This document shows, piece after piece, positions 32,926 through 40,087 of a stretch of 42,025 nt of DNA. How positions within the stretch are numbered: the stretch's first letter is position 1; each line of letters begins with the position of its first letter. Made by a program: the position numbers and the translations under genes. Source of the stretch: a virus. Location: IMG/VR virus record IMGVR_UViG_3300022924_000008, positions 1-42,025 of that record; one strand, given 5' to 3'. The notes beneath the pieces are model-generated. The model saw only the letters and a program-made list of their open reading frames with translations, was not told where the DNA came from and made no database searches.

Positions 32926-33279
32926 ATGAAACAGGCAACCGCTGCGATGGCTATTATATGTGGTACTGGGGTATTATTTTTAATGATACGCAGCGGTTGT
33001 TTTAAAGACTACGGGTTGCAATTATTTACAGCCGAGCGTATGTTTACCCGCGCTATAATTGGTGGTCTTATATGGTTTAATATGCCGGTTAAAAGAGTGC
33101 ATAAAATTATAGCTACCCTTGGCGTTTGTTATTGCATCACCTATAATATATTCATGCTCTATATTTTTACACCAATTAGCCATCTTTTTAACGGTATTTC
33201 TTATGCCTTTAATTTGATATGGTTAATTATAGGTTTAAGTTTGTGCGTTTATCTTTATTTAAATCGTAACAGGGTATGA
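32926..33279 (+). CDS. Multi-span membrane protein, possible holin
   Basis: The 117-residue product has about four hydrophobic segments (near residues 5-22, 42-55, 60-82 and 88-112) and short loops. Its size and neighbours (a candidate spanin and two further membrane proteins) make a lysis-related role reasonable. Overlap with the spanin gene is ATGA. Confidence 0.55.
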   Translation: MKQATAAMAIICGTGVLFLMIRSGCFKDYGLQLFTAERMFTRAIIGGLIWFNMPVKRVHKIIATLGVCYCITYNIFMLYIFTPISHLFNGISYAFNLIWLIIGLSLCVYLYLNRNRV

Positions 33280-33800
33280 AATTTGTATCAAGTAGGTATA
33301 TGATACTTTTGATAATCGCATTCTTTATATCGTGTGGCACAGTGCATAAAGATGCTGCCCCGGCACAGGTGTTAACGGATATTGAGATGGCGGCAATACC
33401 GATAATTACGCCGGACACAATTCAGAAAGACACGCTACCCCCGAAAGCAAGTCCACAAAGCAAAAAAGACTTTGAAGTACTAAGTACGAAAACAGACAAT
33501 CAACCTAAACTACCAGTTGACAGCATTGTATCATTAAATTATCAATGGCAAAAAGCGTATCTTAGGACTGTAAACAGGTCAGTTAAACGCTCTGATAGTT
33601 TGGCCGTCTTAATTAACAAGTACGGAAAACGGGCCAATGAATATTTTGATAAGGCGCAAAAGGCACAATATTATATAGAACAAACCAAACACGCGGAAGT
33701 CAGTTCAAACTGGGTTTTTTATGTAGGTATGTTTACATTATTATTCTTTGTTATAGCTAATACTGTATTGACCTATAAGATAAAAAAACAGACCGCATGA
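33276..33800 (+). CDS. Candidate u-spanin (lipoprotein plus C-terminal membrane anchor)
   Basis: The 174-residue product combines a lipoprotein-type signal (MILLIIAFFISC, C20 as the lipidation site) with a C-terminal transmembrane helix at about residues 145-167 (WVFYVGMFTLLFFVIANTVL) and a basic tail. This is the architecture of unimolecular spanins such as phage T1 gp11, which tie the outer and inner membranes and fuse them at lysis. The periplasmic part of about 120 residues is proline-rich, then helical. The family is inferred from topology and not from sequence likeness. Confidence 0.6.
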   Translation: MKFVSSRYMILLIIAFFISCGTVHKDAAPAQVLTDIEMAAIPIITPDTIQKDTLPPKASPQSKKDFEVLSTKTDNQPKLPVDSIVSLNYQWQKAYLRTVNRSVKRSDSLAVLINKYGKRANEYFDKAQKAQYYIEQTKHAEVSSNWVFYVGMFTLLFFVIANTVLTYKIKKQTA

Positions 33801-33801
33801 A

Positions 33802-34077
33802 ATGGCATCTACAAAACCTAAACTATCTATTTCTATTATACAAAGTGAATTCCTTTGGGTTGCTGTAGCCTGTTTTATCTTTAAATTCTACCTAAACACA
33901 GAGGATGCAGAGAAAACATTTAGCACGTGGATAATTACCATTAAGCAGCTAAACGGTTCTATTATGTGGATAATGGCTATCTTGAGCGGCAAGAAGTTTT
34001 ACGATTTATCAGCAAGATTAAAAAAGGCCGTGCCAGAGAGCATGAGCGATTTGGAGAAAATAGATGGAGCAGAGTAG
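33802..34077 (+). CDS. Small membrane protein, possible holin
   Basis: The 91-residue product has hydrophobic stretches near residues 15-30 and 50-62, with a charged C-terminus. It lies between the candidate spanin and another membrane gene, overlapping the latter by 14 nt. A holin or antiholin role is inferred from position. Confidence 0.5.
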   Translation: MASTKPKLSISIIQSEFLWVAVACFIFKFYLNTEDAEKTFSTWIITIKQLNGSIMWIMAILSGKKFYDLSARLKKAVPESMSDLEKIDGAE

Positions 34078-34357
34078 TTACATTTTAACAACTATAATTT
34101 TAAACGTTGTTATAATTTGTGGTTGGATTTGGTTAGGTGTAGTAAAGTATCAGGAACGCCGGGCTTGGCATACTTACGCATGTTTGGTATATGCAGCCGC
34201 TTACTGCGTATTAGTATGGATTAATTTTGGGGTGTATGAGGTTAAATCAGATCCGCTGATTGCAGCTAATTACCTAAAGGTATACTTTGCTTACTTGCTG
34301 CAAGTTGGGGCGGTGGTGTCCTTTATATTGAATAGCTACACCAAAGATAAAAAATAA
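34064..34357 (+). CDS. Three-span membrane protein, possible holin
   Basis: The 97-residue product has three predicted membrane helices (about 6-27, 36-55 and 70-90) with short loops and a lysine-rich end, the usual shape of a class I holin. No family is recognised. It is the last plus-strand gene before a leftward-oriented terminator. Confidence 0.5.
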   Translation: MEQSSYILTTIILNVVIICGWIWLGVVKYQERRAWHTYACLVYAAAYCVLVWINFGVYEVKSDPLIAANYLKVYFAYLLQVGAVVSFILNSYTKDKK

Positions 34358-34387
34358 AGCCCGTTCATCGGGGTGATGAGACGGGCT
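34349..34387 (-). terminator. Leftward terminator
   Basis: AGCCCG (34358-34363) pairs with CGGGCT (34382-34387), with an inner TCATC/GATGA stem. On the minus strand the hairpin is followed by TTTATTTTTT. It ends leftward transcription from the gene at 34872 and faces the end of the rightward lysis operon. Confidence 0.75.
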
Positions 34388-34416
34388 AAAGTGCCGAATA
34401 GGATTATTCGACTAAC

Positions 34417-34872
34417 CTAAACGGCAACCTCTTTAACGAATAGTTTTTTAGCATCCATAATTTCTGTTTCGTTTGCTTCGTGAATTTGCATAAGGGTGTC
34501 GCAAACGGACATTAGGCCAACGAATGCATCCTGTTTATTTCCAGTTCCCGCATCCGAGAATGCTAGTTCTATTTTAGCTAATTCTTCAGCAAAATAACCA
34601 GTAGATTTAATTTCGCTATAGGTATTTTTTACCCATCTATCTGTACCATAAATTTCGCCCTCCCCCAGACGAATTGCATCTGCCCAATCCCCGTAGTAAT
34701 CTGGATTATCGCAAACTATTTCACGATCTTGTTTAAAAAGATTAAAACCAGAATTAGCCGCAACTAAATTACCAACAGCGCATGCCTTGCAATTAAAATA
34801 GTCAAGAGTATCATTTAAATAAGCGTTTACCAGTATCCCGATGGTGCGGTCGAATAGTTCTTGATTTTTCAT
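34417..34872 (-). CDS. Conserved Bacteroidota phage protein of unknown function
   Basis: The 151-residue product has the layout LNDTLDYFNCKACAVGNLVAAN, then STGYFAEELAKIELAFSDAG, then GLMSVCDTLMQIHEANE, which I know from many uncharacterised Bacteroidota phage proteins. The KACAVG segment might bind a ligand or metal, but this is not established. It is followed by a terminator. Confidence 0.7.
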   Translation of the reverse strand: MKNQELFDRTIGILVNAYLNDTLDYFNCKACAVGNLVAANSGFNLFKQDREIVCDNPDYYGDWADAIRLGEGEIYGTDRWVKNTYSEIKSTGYFAEELAKIELAFSDAGTGNKQDAFVGLMSVCDTLMQIHEANETEIMDAKKLFVKEVAV

Positions 34873-34931
34873 TTTGTCGAATTTTAAATTGTGAATTACA
34901 ATATTACCAAACCCTAATTACAATTCCTACA

Positions 34932-35939
34932 CTATTCCAAAATATTATACCCATCAACAACACAAGTCCCATTATTCCCCCTAACAACAAGCCCATTCAT
35001 ACCCTTAGCGGGGCGGGACGGATAGCCTGATTTACCGATGCAATGGATGTTAGGCTGGCTGATGTACGGTTTGCCAGTAACGTTCTCTACAGGGCCGCTA
35101 AACGTGTTATTTTCTATCGTGGTATACGTATGCCCCCAGCAATCAATCTGGCCCTGTATGATCTTATTATTAGCTATCAGATGCCCTGCTGCCTTACCGT
35201 CTGCAATGTCATTAGCGTACCCATCGTAAAAGTAACCCATACTAACAGCGCGGCGGTAATGGATTCCGGACGGTGATAATCCTTTGCTGAAATCAAACTT
35301 GTTATTACGTACGGTTATATTATTAACCTGCTCGGCGATGTGGTGGCGTTCAATGTCGATAGCGGCGACCTGGTATCCGTTGCCAGTAAAAGTATTACGC
35401 TCGGCTAACCCGCCATCGGTGCAGCACATCATTATGCCCTCACGAAATATATCTTTAAAGGTGTTATCTAAGATCTCTACATCGCGGGTGATACGTAAGC
35501 GCAAACCGGGCGTGTATAACCATTGCTGGGCATCTCCAATTAAAATACCGTCACCCCTAAAGCCCTCAAATGTGCAGTGGTTTACCTTTATACCGTTCCC
35601 GTTGCTTATCCATAAGGCATGTGAATTGGCAAACGAATCTTTGTATTCGCTCTTGAAGCTTATCCCGCTTGCCTCAAAGTTATCCAGTTGAAATAGTTTC
35701 CACCACGGTTGATAAAATAACGGGGTAGGCTTACTCCTTGCCGTGAGTACAATTGTTGCTTCATCGCCGTATATGGGAGCTGTTATTGGTATTACACCGT
35801 TACTTACGCCAAATCCTTTGATTAGGTATGTGCCTTTGCCAAAGTCAACTGGTTTGCCACTTAAACAGGCTTTGCGCACCGGGATTGTATCATCCGCTAT
35901 TCCATCTCCTTTAGCTCCGTATTGTTTGGCTGTTTGCAT
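34932..35939 (-). CDS. Tailspike-like beta-helix protein (pectate-lyase-3 type)
   Basis: The 335-residue protein opens with TAKQYGAKGDGIADDT, the hallmark start of pectate-lyase-3 type right-handed beta helices. Repeated short coils follow (VNHCTFEGF, VEILDNTFKDI, ITVRNNKFDF, YTTIENNTFSG). Such proteins form trimeric tailspikes that bind or cleave surface polysaccharide. There is no signal peptide and no obvious virion-anchoring domain, so it may attach through another fibre. It lies on the minus strand apart from the other tail genes, 20 nt downstream of a terminator hairpin. Confidence 0.8.
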   Translation of the reverse strand: MQTAKQYGAKGDGIADDTIPVRKACLSGKPVDFGKGTYLIKGFGVSNGVIPITAPIYGDEATIVLTARSKPTPLFYQPWWKLFQLDNFEASGISFKSEYKDSFANSHALWISNGNGIKVNHCTFEGFRGDGILIGDAQQWLYTPGLRLRITRDVEILDNTFKDIFREGIMMCCTDGGLAERNTFTGNGYQVAAIDIERHHIAEQVNNITVRNNKFDFSKGLSPSGIHYRRAVSMGYFYDGYANDIADGKAAGHLIANNKIIQGQIDCWGHTYTTIENNTFSGPVENVTGKPYISQPNIHCIGKSGYPSRPAKGMNGLVVRGNNGTCVVDGYNILE

Positions 35940-35945
35940 GTAGTT

Positions 35946-35992
35946 AAAAAAACAAAAAACCCGCCAACTTGTTTTGGGGCAAGTGTGGCGGG
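35946..35992 (-). terminator. Leftward terminator before the tailspike gene
   Basis: CCCGCCA (35960-35966) pairs with TGGCGGG (35986-35992), extended by ACTTG/CAAGT with one bulge. On the minus strand TTTTTTGTTTTTTT follows. It ends the cytosine-methylase transcript, but its T-tract runs to within a few bases of the tailspike ATG at 35939. Confidence 0.75.
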
Positions 35993-36014
35993 CCGATTAG
36001 GTATTACCACACAC

Positions 36015-36680
36015 CTAATCAGTAACTTTGTTGTAAGTAATTCCTCTCGTATAATTATAAACGTAAGACCCCCACTGATCTGCCATTGCATTTGCTATGC
36101 CTTCAAATGTTTTTGAAGATTGCTTCTGACTTATTGACTTATACATAAACTTTTGCCCTCTTTTTGCACCGCCTGTATTAGAAGGTAAAAAAGGAACAAA
36201 TTCCTTAAGAATGTTTGTGTGAATAAGATGTGGTAAATTTGTCCACAAATAGGTTTTTTTGCTAAATGGATCACCAAATTGATAGGGTTGTATTATCTGG
36301 TCTGGTTTGTCAAGTCCAACTATTTTTAATGGCTGTGGGTTTTCTAATGCAATAAATGGGATTGGTGCTTCTTTTAATTTATCAAAAAAATATTTTGCTT
36401 CATACGCTTTTTTTAATCTTTCTTGATTTACAACGCCCCCTGCATGCATCCACCTTGCCCCGGCTTTACTCATATAAGTACACGGAGGGTGTGCTATCAT
36501 TAAATCCCAGTGCTGTTCATTATGCACCGTATAAGCAACCTTAATAGCATCCCCTCGTATATGCCATTCTGGATGTCCGCCGCTGCATTCTTGCATGTCG
36601 CATGAGTATGCTTCGTAACCTAATTTTCTAAACGCTTTTGTAACTGTTTGCGATTCCTCGCATGCGATAAGTACTTTCAT
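36015..36680 (-). CDS. Cytosine-5 methyltransferase-like protein
   Basis: The 221-residue product resembles the short phage C5-methylase-like family: N-terminal KVLIACEESQTVTKAFRKLG (cofactor loop), DLMIAHPPCTYMS with the PPC catalytic cysteine (C67), and FIALENPQPLK with the ENP motif (113-115). A target-recognition region as large as in bacterial Dcm enzymes is missing, so the exact activity could be modified. The start at 36680 is chosen because a TATGTTTG box lies at 36716-36723; the upstream ATG at 36722 would overlap that box. Confidence 0.75.
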   Translation of the reverse strand: MKVLIACEESQTVTKAFRKLGYEAYSCDMQECSGGHPEWHIRGDAIKVAYTVHNEQHWDLMIAHPPCTYMSKAGARWMHAGGVVNQERLKKAYEAKYFFDKLKEAPIPFIALENPQPLKIVGLDKPDQIIQPYQFGDPFSKKTYLWTNLPHLIHTNILKEFVPFLPSNTGGAKRGQKFMYKSISQKQSSKTFEGIANAMADQWGSYVYNYTRGITYNKVTD

Positions 36681-36715
36681 TTTGTGGTAATTTATGTTCG
36701 GCACTATTGCCAATC

Positions 36716-36723
36716 CAAACATA
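36716..36723 (-). promoter_or_regulatory. Candidate leftward promoter box
   Basis: On the minus strand TATGTTTG matches TAnnTTTG and lies 35 nt before ATG 36680 of the methylase-like gene. No good -33 TTG is visible. Confidence 0.45.
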
Positions 36724-36793
36724 CAACATTATCCAATATGTTGGTTATTCTAAATTGTTATAGTGGCTTTGTTTTTATTCACAAACAATTCGC

Positions 36794-36801
36794 TATATTT
36801 A
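36794..36801 (+). promoter_or_regulatory. Candidate late promoter box before the lysin unit
   Basis: TATATTTA, one base from TAnnTTTG, is 5 nt before ATG 36807, so it again predicts a leaderless or nearly leaderless transcript. Confidence 0.4.
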
Positions 36802-36806
36802 CCATT

Positions 36807-36968
36807 ATGCTGTTATCGATTATTATATTTTCCGTTACTCTACTGTGTTTATTAATAAAGTGGTTTATGCCGGAAAGATGGAGCAATAGTAGTATATTTT
36901 TTATGTGGCTTGCTGCAATAGCATTGGCGGCGGCTGTTTATATGGGATTGACGTATGCAGCTAGATAA
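36807..36968 (+). CDS. 53-residue two-span membrane protein, holin candidate
   Basis: The product is nearly all membrane: helix 1 at about residues 2-18 and helix 2 at 30-50, with KWFMPERWSNSS between them. It overlaps the endolysin start by 14 nt, the place of a holin. ATG 36807 is chosen because of the promoter-like box just upstream; a much longer frame from 36648 would run through the opposite-strand gene. Confidence 0.6.
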   Translation: MLLSIIIFSVTLLCLLIKWFMPERWSNSSIFFMWLAAIALAAAVYMGLTYAAR

Positions 36969-37521
36969 ACTATTCACAGCCTTACGCAGCATTGCAAAGA
37001 AGCTATCACAAAAGCAGGTTGACAGCGTTAACGCAATACTGGATAGCTGTAATAAGCACCTTATTTCAGATCCGCGCTATATCGCTTACATACTTGCAAC
37101 AGCCTACCACGAAAGCGGTTTAACACCCATTGAGGAACACGGTAAAGGCGAGGGATTACCTTATGGTAAGATGCTTGATATAGGACAAGGCCCGAATAAA
37201 AGAGTGGCGTACACGTCACCTAATAAGCTGTACTACGGCAGAGGGTTTGTTCAGATAACATGGAAATCAAATTATGCCGACTTTGCCAAGTTACTAAAGG
37301 TTGATTTAGTTAACCGTCCTGAATTGGCCCTGCAAACAGATATAGCCGCTGAAATTATTGTGATAGGTATGCAGCGTGGTATGTTTACTGGGCATAGGTT
37401 AATTGACAGTTTTAACAAAACAGAAAACGACCCCATAGAAGCCCGGCACATTGTGAACGGTTCTGATAAGGCTGTTTTGATAGCGGGGTATTATTGGAGA
37501 ATTTATAACGCGATAAAATAA
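36955..37521 (+). CDS. Endolysin, GH19 chitinase-like lysozyme
   Basis: The 188-residue protein matches phage GH19 muramidase or chitinase-like lysins. It has ATAYHESG with the catalytic glutamate E53, then YYGRGFVQITWKSNY (93-107), the GRG-x-x-Q-I-T-x-x-x-NY signature. It cleaves the peptidoglycan sugar backbone. No signal peptide is present, so a holin is needed for release, fitting the small membrane genes on both sides. Confidence 0.87.
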   Translation: MQLDKLFTALRSIAKKLSQKQVDSVNAILDSCNKHLISDPRYIAYILATAYHESGLTPIEEHGKGEGLPYGKMLDIGQGPNKRVAYTSPNKLYYGRGFVQITWKSNYADFAKLLKVDLVNRPELALQTDIAAEIIVIGMQRGMFTGHRLIDSFNKTENDPIEARHIVNGSDKAVLIAGYYWRIYNAIK

Positions 37522-37523
37522 TT

Positions 37524-37640
37524 ATGGGATGGATATTAATTAACGGCAAAAAGATGCACACGTCATGCATCAAAGAAAATGTTTATTTATGGGGTGCAAG
37601 TCCTTATATTAAAAACGGGGAAGTTTATAAAATAAAATAA
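37524..37640 (+). CDS. 38-residue hypothetical protein
   Basis: A short strand-type product (MGWILINGKKMHTSCIKENV) in the 120-nt gap between the lysin and the next membrane gene. It starts 2 nt after the lysin stop and ends 1 nt before the next ATG, which supports it. No family is recognised. Confidence 0.5.
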   Translation: MGWILINGKKMHTSCIKENVYLWGASPYIKNGEVYKIK

Positions 37641-37641
37641 A

Positions 37642-37944
37642 ATGGCAGACGAACCACAAATACCCGGAACTGAACCGGCTAATATTATTGATGCGAGAAA
37701 TGTTACTCCATCGGAAACAATGTTCGGTTTTTCCGGCTTTACATTGCCTACCCCAAAATGGGCAAATGCCGCGTTTGATGTTTATCTTATCATAACTACG
37801 GCATTCTTATCATGGATTGTTGCAACTGGATTGTTTAACCCTCAAACGACAAAGGAAATTGTTTACTTCATAACATTACTATGCAACCCAATTGTTAAAG
37901 GGTTATCTAAAATGTTTGGGGTTCATGTTGTTGAAGACAAATAG
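37642..37944 (+). CDS. Membrane protein, possible holin
   Basis: The 100-residue product has a soluble N-terminal 38 residues, then two hydrophobic segments (about 43-64 and 70-90) and a short charged end. Location after the endolysin fits a holin or antiholin; the sequence alone does not decide. Confidence 0.55.
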   Translation: MADEPQIPGTEPANIIDARNVTPSETMFGFSGFTLPTPKWANAAFDVYLIITTAFLSWIVATGLFNPQTTKEIVYFITLLCNPIVKGLSKMFGVHVVEDK

Positions 37945-37973
37945 TTAACGTTGGGCAGACGGATGGGAAGTAG

Positions 37974-38318
37974 TTACCATAAGTCCTCACTAGTAAGTAT
38001 CCCGGTTTCGTCTTTATCGAACATTTTGTGAATAATCTGACCTTCAAGTTTAGCTATAATAAACGCTTCCGCTCGGCTAACATACCTATTTAAATTTGTA
38101 ATAAATCCTTGGCGGTCACGGTCAGCTTTATCTATCAATAACTTTACAGTAGATTCCAGTTTAATTGATTTTGACAAGGCCGATAATGTGGCATAACAAT
38201 TATGGTGTCTACGCCCAACTACCACAAATCCCTCTGTTATATTATCAGGCTGGTGTACATGCTCACCCCCATCATTGAAGTGTATGGCTGCCGCTATTAT
38301 AAATTCTTTCTTTTCCAT
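37974..38318 (-). CDS. Conserved Bacteroidota phage protein of unknown function
   Basis: The 114-residue product contains NITEGFVVVGRRHHNCYATL, followed by RQGFITNLNRYVSRAEAFIIAKLEGQI, a widespread pattern in Bacteroidota phages and prophages. Many histidines could bind metal. The function is unknown. It is the last gene of the second leftward block. Confidence 0.7.
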   Translation of the reverse strand: MEKKEFIIAAAIHFNDGGEHVHQPDNITEGFVVVGRRHHNCYATLSALSKSIKLESTVKLLIDKADRDRQGFITNLNRYVSRAEAFIIAKLEGQIIHKMFDKDETGILTSEDLW

Positions 38319-38344
38319 CTTATAAGTTAATTTGTAATTACTGA

Positions 38345-38812
38345 TTAAATTTGTGGGGGTGTGGGGAGTTCTTGCCAGTGGGTAACAGCAGATGGTATAA
38401 CAAACAGTCTACTCCCTAAATCCCACCCACTACCATCACTTAGTAATTTTACAATTTCAGTTGCTTTATACTTTCCTGTAGCGAAAACACCTAAAACATT
38501 TTTATTTGGTTCCGGCAATCTATCGGTACACTTCACCCACTTATCCTGCTCGTTACTAACGGGGTGGAGGATACCGAGTCTATCTTCTGCTCTGTTTAAG
38601 CCACAATCAGCGCAAAATTCTTTCTCGCAAATTAGCTCATCGCAAACAATACATATTTCCTCCACCTTTTCATCGCTTACCTGCTGATTGCGGTATTCTT
38701 GCATGGCAGCGATAAGGGTTGAATAGCCAATAGATACTTTACAATCAAGCGCCCGCGCTAGCTTTAAGTCGATTACGCCGTGCTTTTCTAATATTTCCTC
38801 TGCTTTTTTCAT
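38345..38812 (-). CDS. Zinc-binding protein with C-terminal DUF551-like domain
   Basis: The 155-residue product has a cysteine cluster (C54, C57, C62, C67, C70) and a C-terminal DUF551-like domain at about residues 92-152 (KWVKCTDRLPEPNKNVLGVF...AVTHWQELPTPP). It is a longer relative of the domain seen at 27712-27912. The function of DUF551 is not known. Confidence 0.7.
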   Translation of the reverse strand: MKKAEEILEKHGVIDLKLARALDCKVSIGYSTLIAAMQEYRNQQVSDEKVEEICIVCDELICEKEFCADCGLNRAEDRLGILHPVSNEQDKWVKCTDRLPEPNKNVLGVFATGKYKATEIVKLLSDGSGWDLGSRLFVIPSAVTHWQELPTPPQI

Positions 38813-38814
38813 TA

Positions 38815-39144
38815 CTACTGTTTTTTCTTTGGTTCAATACCTATCCACTCGGCAAAAGTCAAACTGCTATCTGCGTGTAGGTAATCCTGGTATCTTTGCG
38901 CCGACCTACTAATTTTGAATTTTGATAACGGGGTGAATGTATCAAGGTAAACAACCTCTGATTTAGGGTGACATGGCAACGATCTTTTATGCTTATCGTC
39001 GTGAAATGTTACACCGATATAGTTACCCATATCTTCTGTAATTGTACCTATGCGGCCCGATACCGTAACGTCCCGCCCAATTTCTGCAGGTACCTGGTAG
39101 TATTTGGTTATGTACTCTATCGACTGTTTTGGGTTGTTGCTCAT
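38815..39144 (-). CDS. 109-residue conserved hypothetical protein
   Basis: The central region (IGRDVTVSGRIGTITEDMGNYIGVTFHDDK) looks like an SH3-like or OB-like small barrel, and YQDYLHADSSLTFAEWIGI closes the protein. I know this type from Bacteroidota phages without assigned function. Its start overlaps the upstream stop by ATGA. Confidence 0.65.
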   Translation of the reverse strand: MSNNPKQSIEYITKYYQVPAEIGRDVTVSGRIGTITEDMGNYIGVTFHDDKHKRSLPCHPKSEVVYLDTFTPLSKFKISRSAQRYQDYLHADSSLTFAEWIGIEPKKKQ

Positions 39145-39248
39145 GGTTTCTTTTTAAATAAAGATGTGTTAGGCTGTGTTGCAAAGGCTGCAATTAATAT
39201 TAACAAGGCTGGCGACAATGCTATTAGTACATCAAAAATCATTTTCAT
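39141..39248 (-). CDS. 35-residue single-span membrane peptide
   Basis: A tiny open frame with one strong hydrophobic helix (MIFDVLIALSPALLILIAAF) and a basic end. It overlaps the downstream gene start by 4 nt, which supports expression. It parallels the 30-residue membrane peptide of the other leftward cassette. Confidence 0.45.
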   Translation of the reverse strand: MKMIFDVLIALSPALLILIAAFATQPNTSLFKKKP

Positions 39249-39283
39249 CTTTCCTTAATTTTCGCCCATTGATGGGCTGGTTG

Positions 39284-39637
39284 TTAAAAAATATCGTCGT
39301 CATCGTCATCAGCGGATATCTTGTCGTGGTGAGACGGAAGAGCAGATATCGCCAACGACTCCTTATCCAGATATGATTTGATATTCCAAACCTGAACTGG
39401 AGAGATATTTAACCCCTTAATTTTTGCCTTGGCGGTTGCTTCATCAACCGGGTTGATTGCATAAATAGCGGTACCGCCGTAAAACTTTGTAAATGCCGGC
39501 TGGCTCTCCGTTTCGGGTACGTCTACACGCAGCATGTTCACTCCTGCAATGCTTTGCTCGGTACACTTGCCGGCAATTTGCTGATGGCCCATCAGTTCAA
39601 CTACGCACCATAAATCGAATTTTTCTGTCTGTTGCAT
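39284..39637 (-). CDS. Conserved phage protein with SSB-like acidic tail
   Basis: The 117-residue product begins EKFDLWCVVELMGHQQIAGK, has MLRVDVPE and FTKFYGGTAIYAINPVDEATA, a known uncharacterised Bacteroidota phage family. It ends in ISADDDDDDIF: an acidic run capped by hydrophobic-aromatic residues like the tails of SSB and phage ssDNA-binding proteins that recruit replication partners. A DNA-metabolism role is inferred from that tail only. Confidence 0.7.
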   Translation of the reverse strand: MQQTEKFDLWCVVELMGHQQIAGKCTEQSIAGVNMLRVDVPETESQPAFTKFYGGTAIYAINPVDEATAKAKIKGLNISPVQVWNIKSYLDKESLAISALPSHHDKISADDDDDDIF

Positions 39638-39720
39638 ATTTATTGTTTTTAATTTACTTCTTTAATTTTTGCCCATCCGAATGATAGGATGTCGGCGGTT
39701 GAATATTCGCGGAAGGGGTA

Positions 39721-39900
39721 TTAGGCCAGCGGCTCCGTATGGCAATAAATATGGCCTTCTTCTAAATATAGAATTACGTTATTTATACCCTCTAAAACGT
39801 CAGTAAGCTGTACTTTAACCTCTGGAGTCACAAACGGTAAAATAGAATTTAAATGGTCTGACTCTTGACCTAACCAACCTTTTATTTTTTCAATTTCCAT
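39721..39900 (-). CDS. 59-residue hypothetical protein
   Basis: A helical product (MEIEKIKGWLGQESDHL...VKVQLTDVLEGINNVILYLEEGH). No family is recognised. The start overlaps the upstream gene by 11 nt. The 83 nt between its stop and the next gene hold no supported gene. Confidence 0.5.
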   Translation of the reverse strand: MEIEKIKGWLGQESDHLNSILPFVTPEVKVQLTDVLEGINNVILYLEEGHIYCHTEPLA

Positions 39901-40087
39901 AATTTTTATTTTTTAAAATGATTAATAATTCAACTGGAGTGTTGCTTCGGTCTGCAACTATGTTCAAATTAATTAGCCTATTCCATAGGTGTTCATGCGG
40001 TTGTATATTTTCTTTAGCGCAACGCTTAATGTAGTTTAATTCGCGCTTGCTTAACATCGCCTTTACTTTATCGCCTGGATTTGTCAT
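39890..40087 (-). CDS. 65-residue hypothetical protein
   Basis: A basic helical product (VKAMLSKRELNYIKRCAKENIQPH) with no recognised domain. It overlaps the upstream gene by 4 nt and the downstream gene by 11 nt. Confidence 0.5.
   Translation of the reverse strand: MTNPGDKVKAMLSKRELNYIKRCAKENIQPHEHLWNRLINLNIVADRSNTPVELLIILKNKNYGN

Noticed and set aside
34336-34350. Minus-strand TATCTTTGGTGTAG, nearly the promoter A/B core, at the end of the last lysis-block gene.
   Set aside because: It lies within codons for TKDK, has no TTG 20 nt upstream, and sits immediately after a leftward terminator; chance resemblance is likely.
39660-39720. Minus-strand stretch in the same frame after the stop of the 59-residue gene that reads like a protein end (STADILSFGWAKIKEVN).
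   Set aside because: There is no start codon after the stop, so it would need stop read-through; kept only as a possible remnant.
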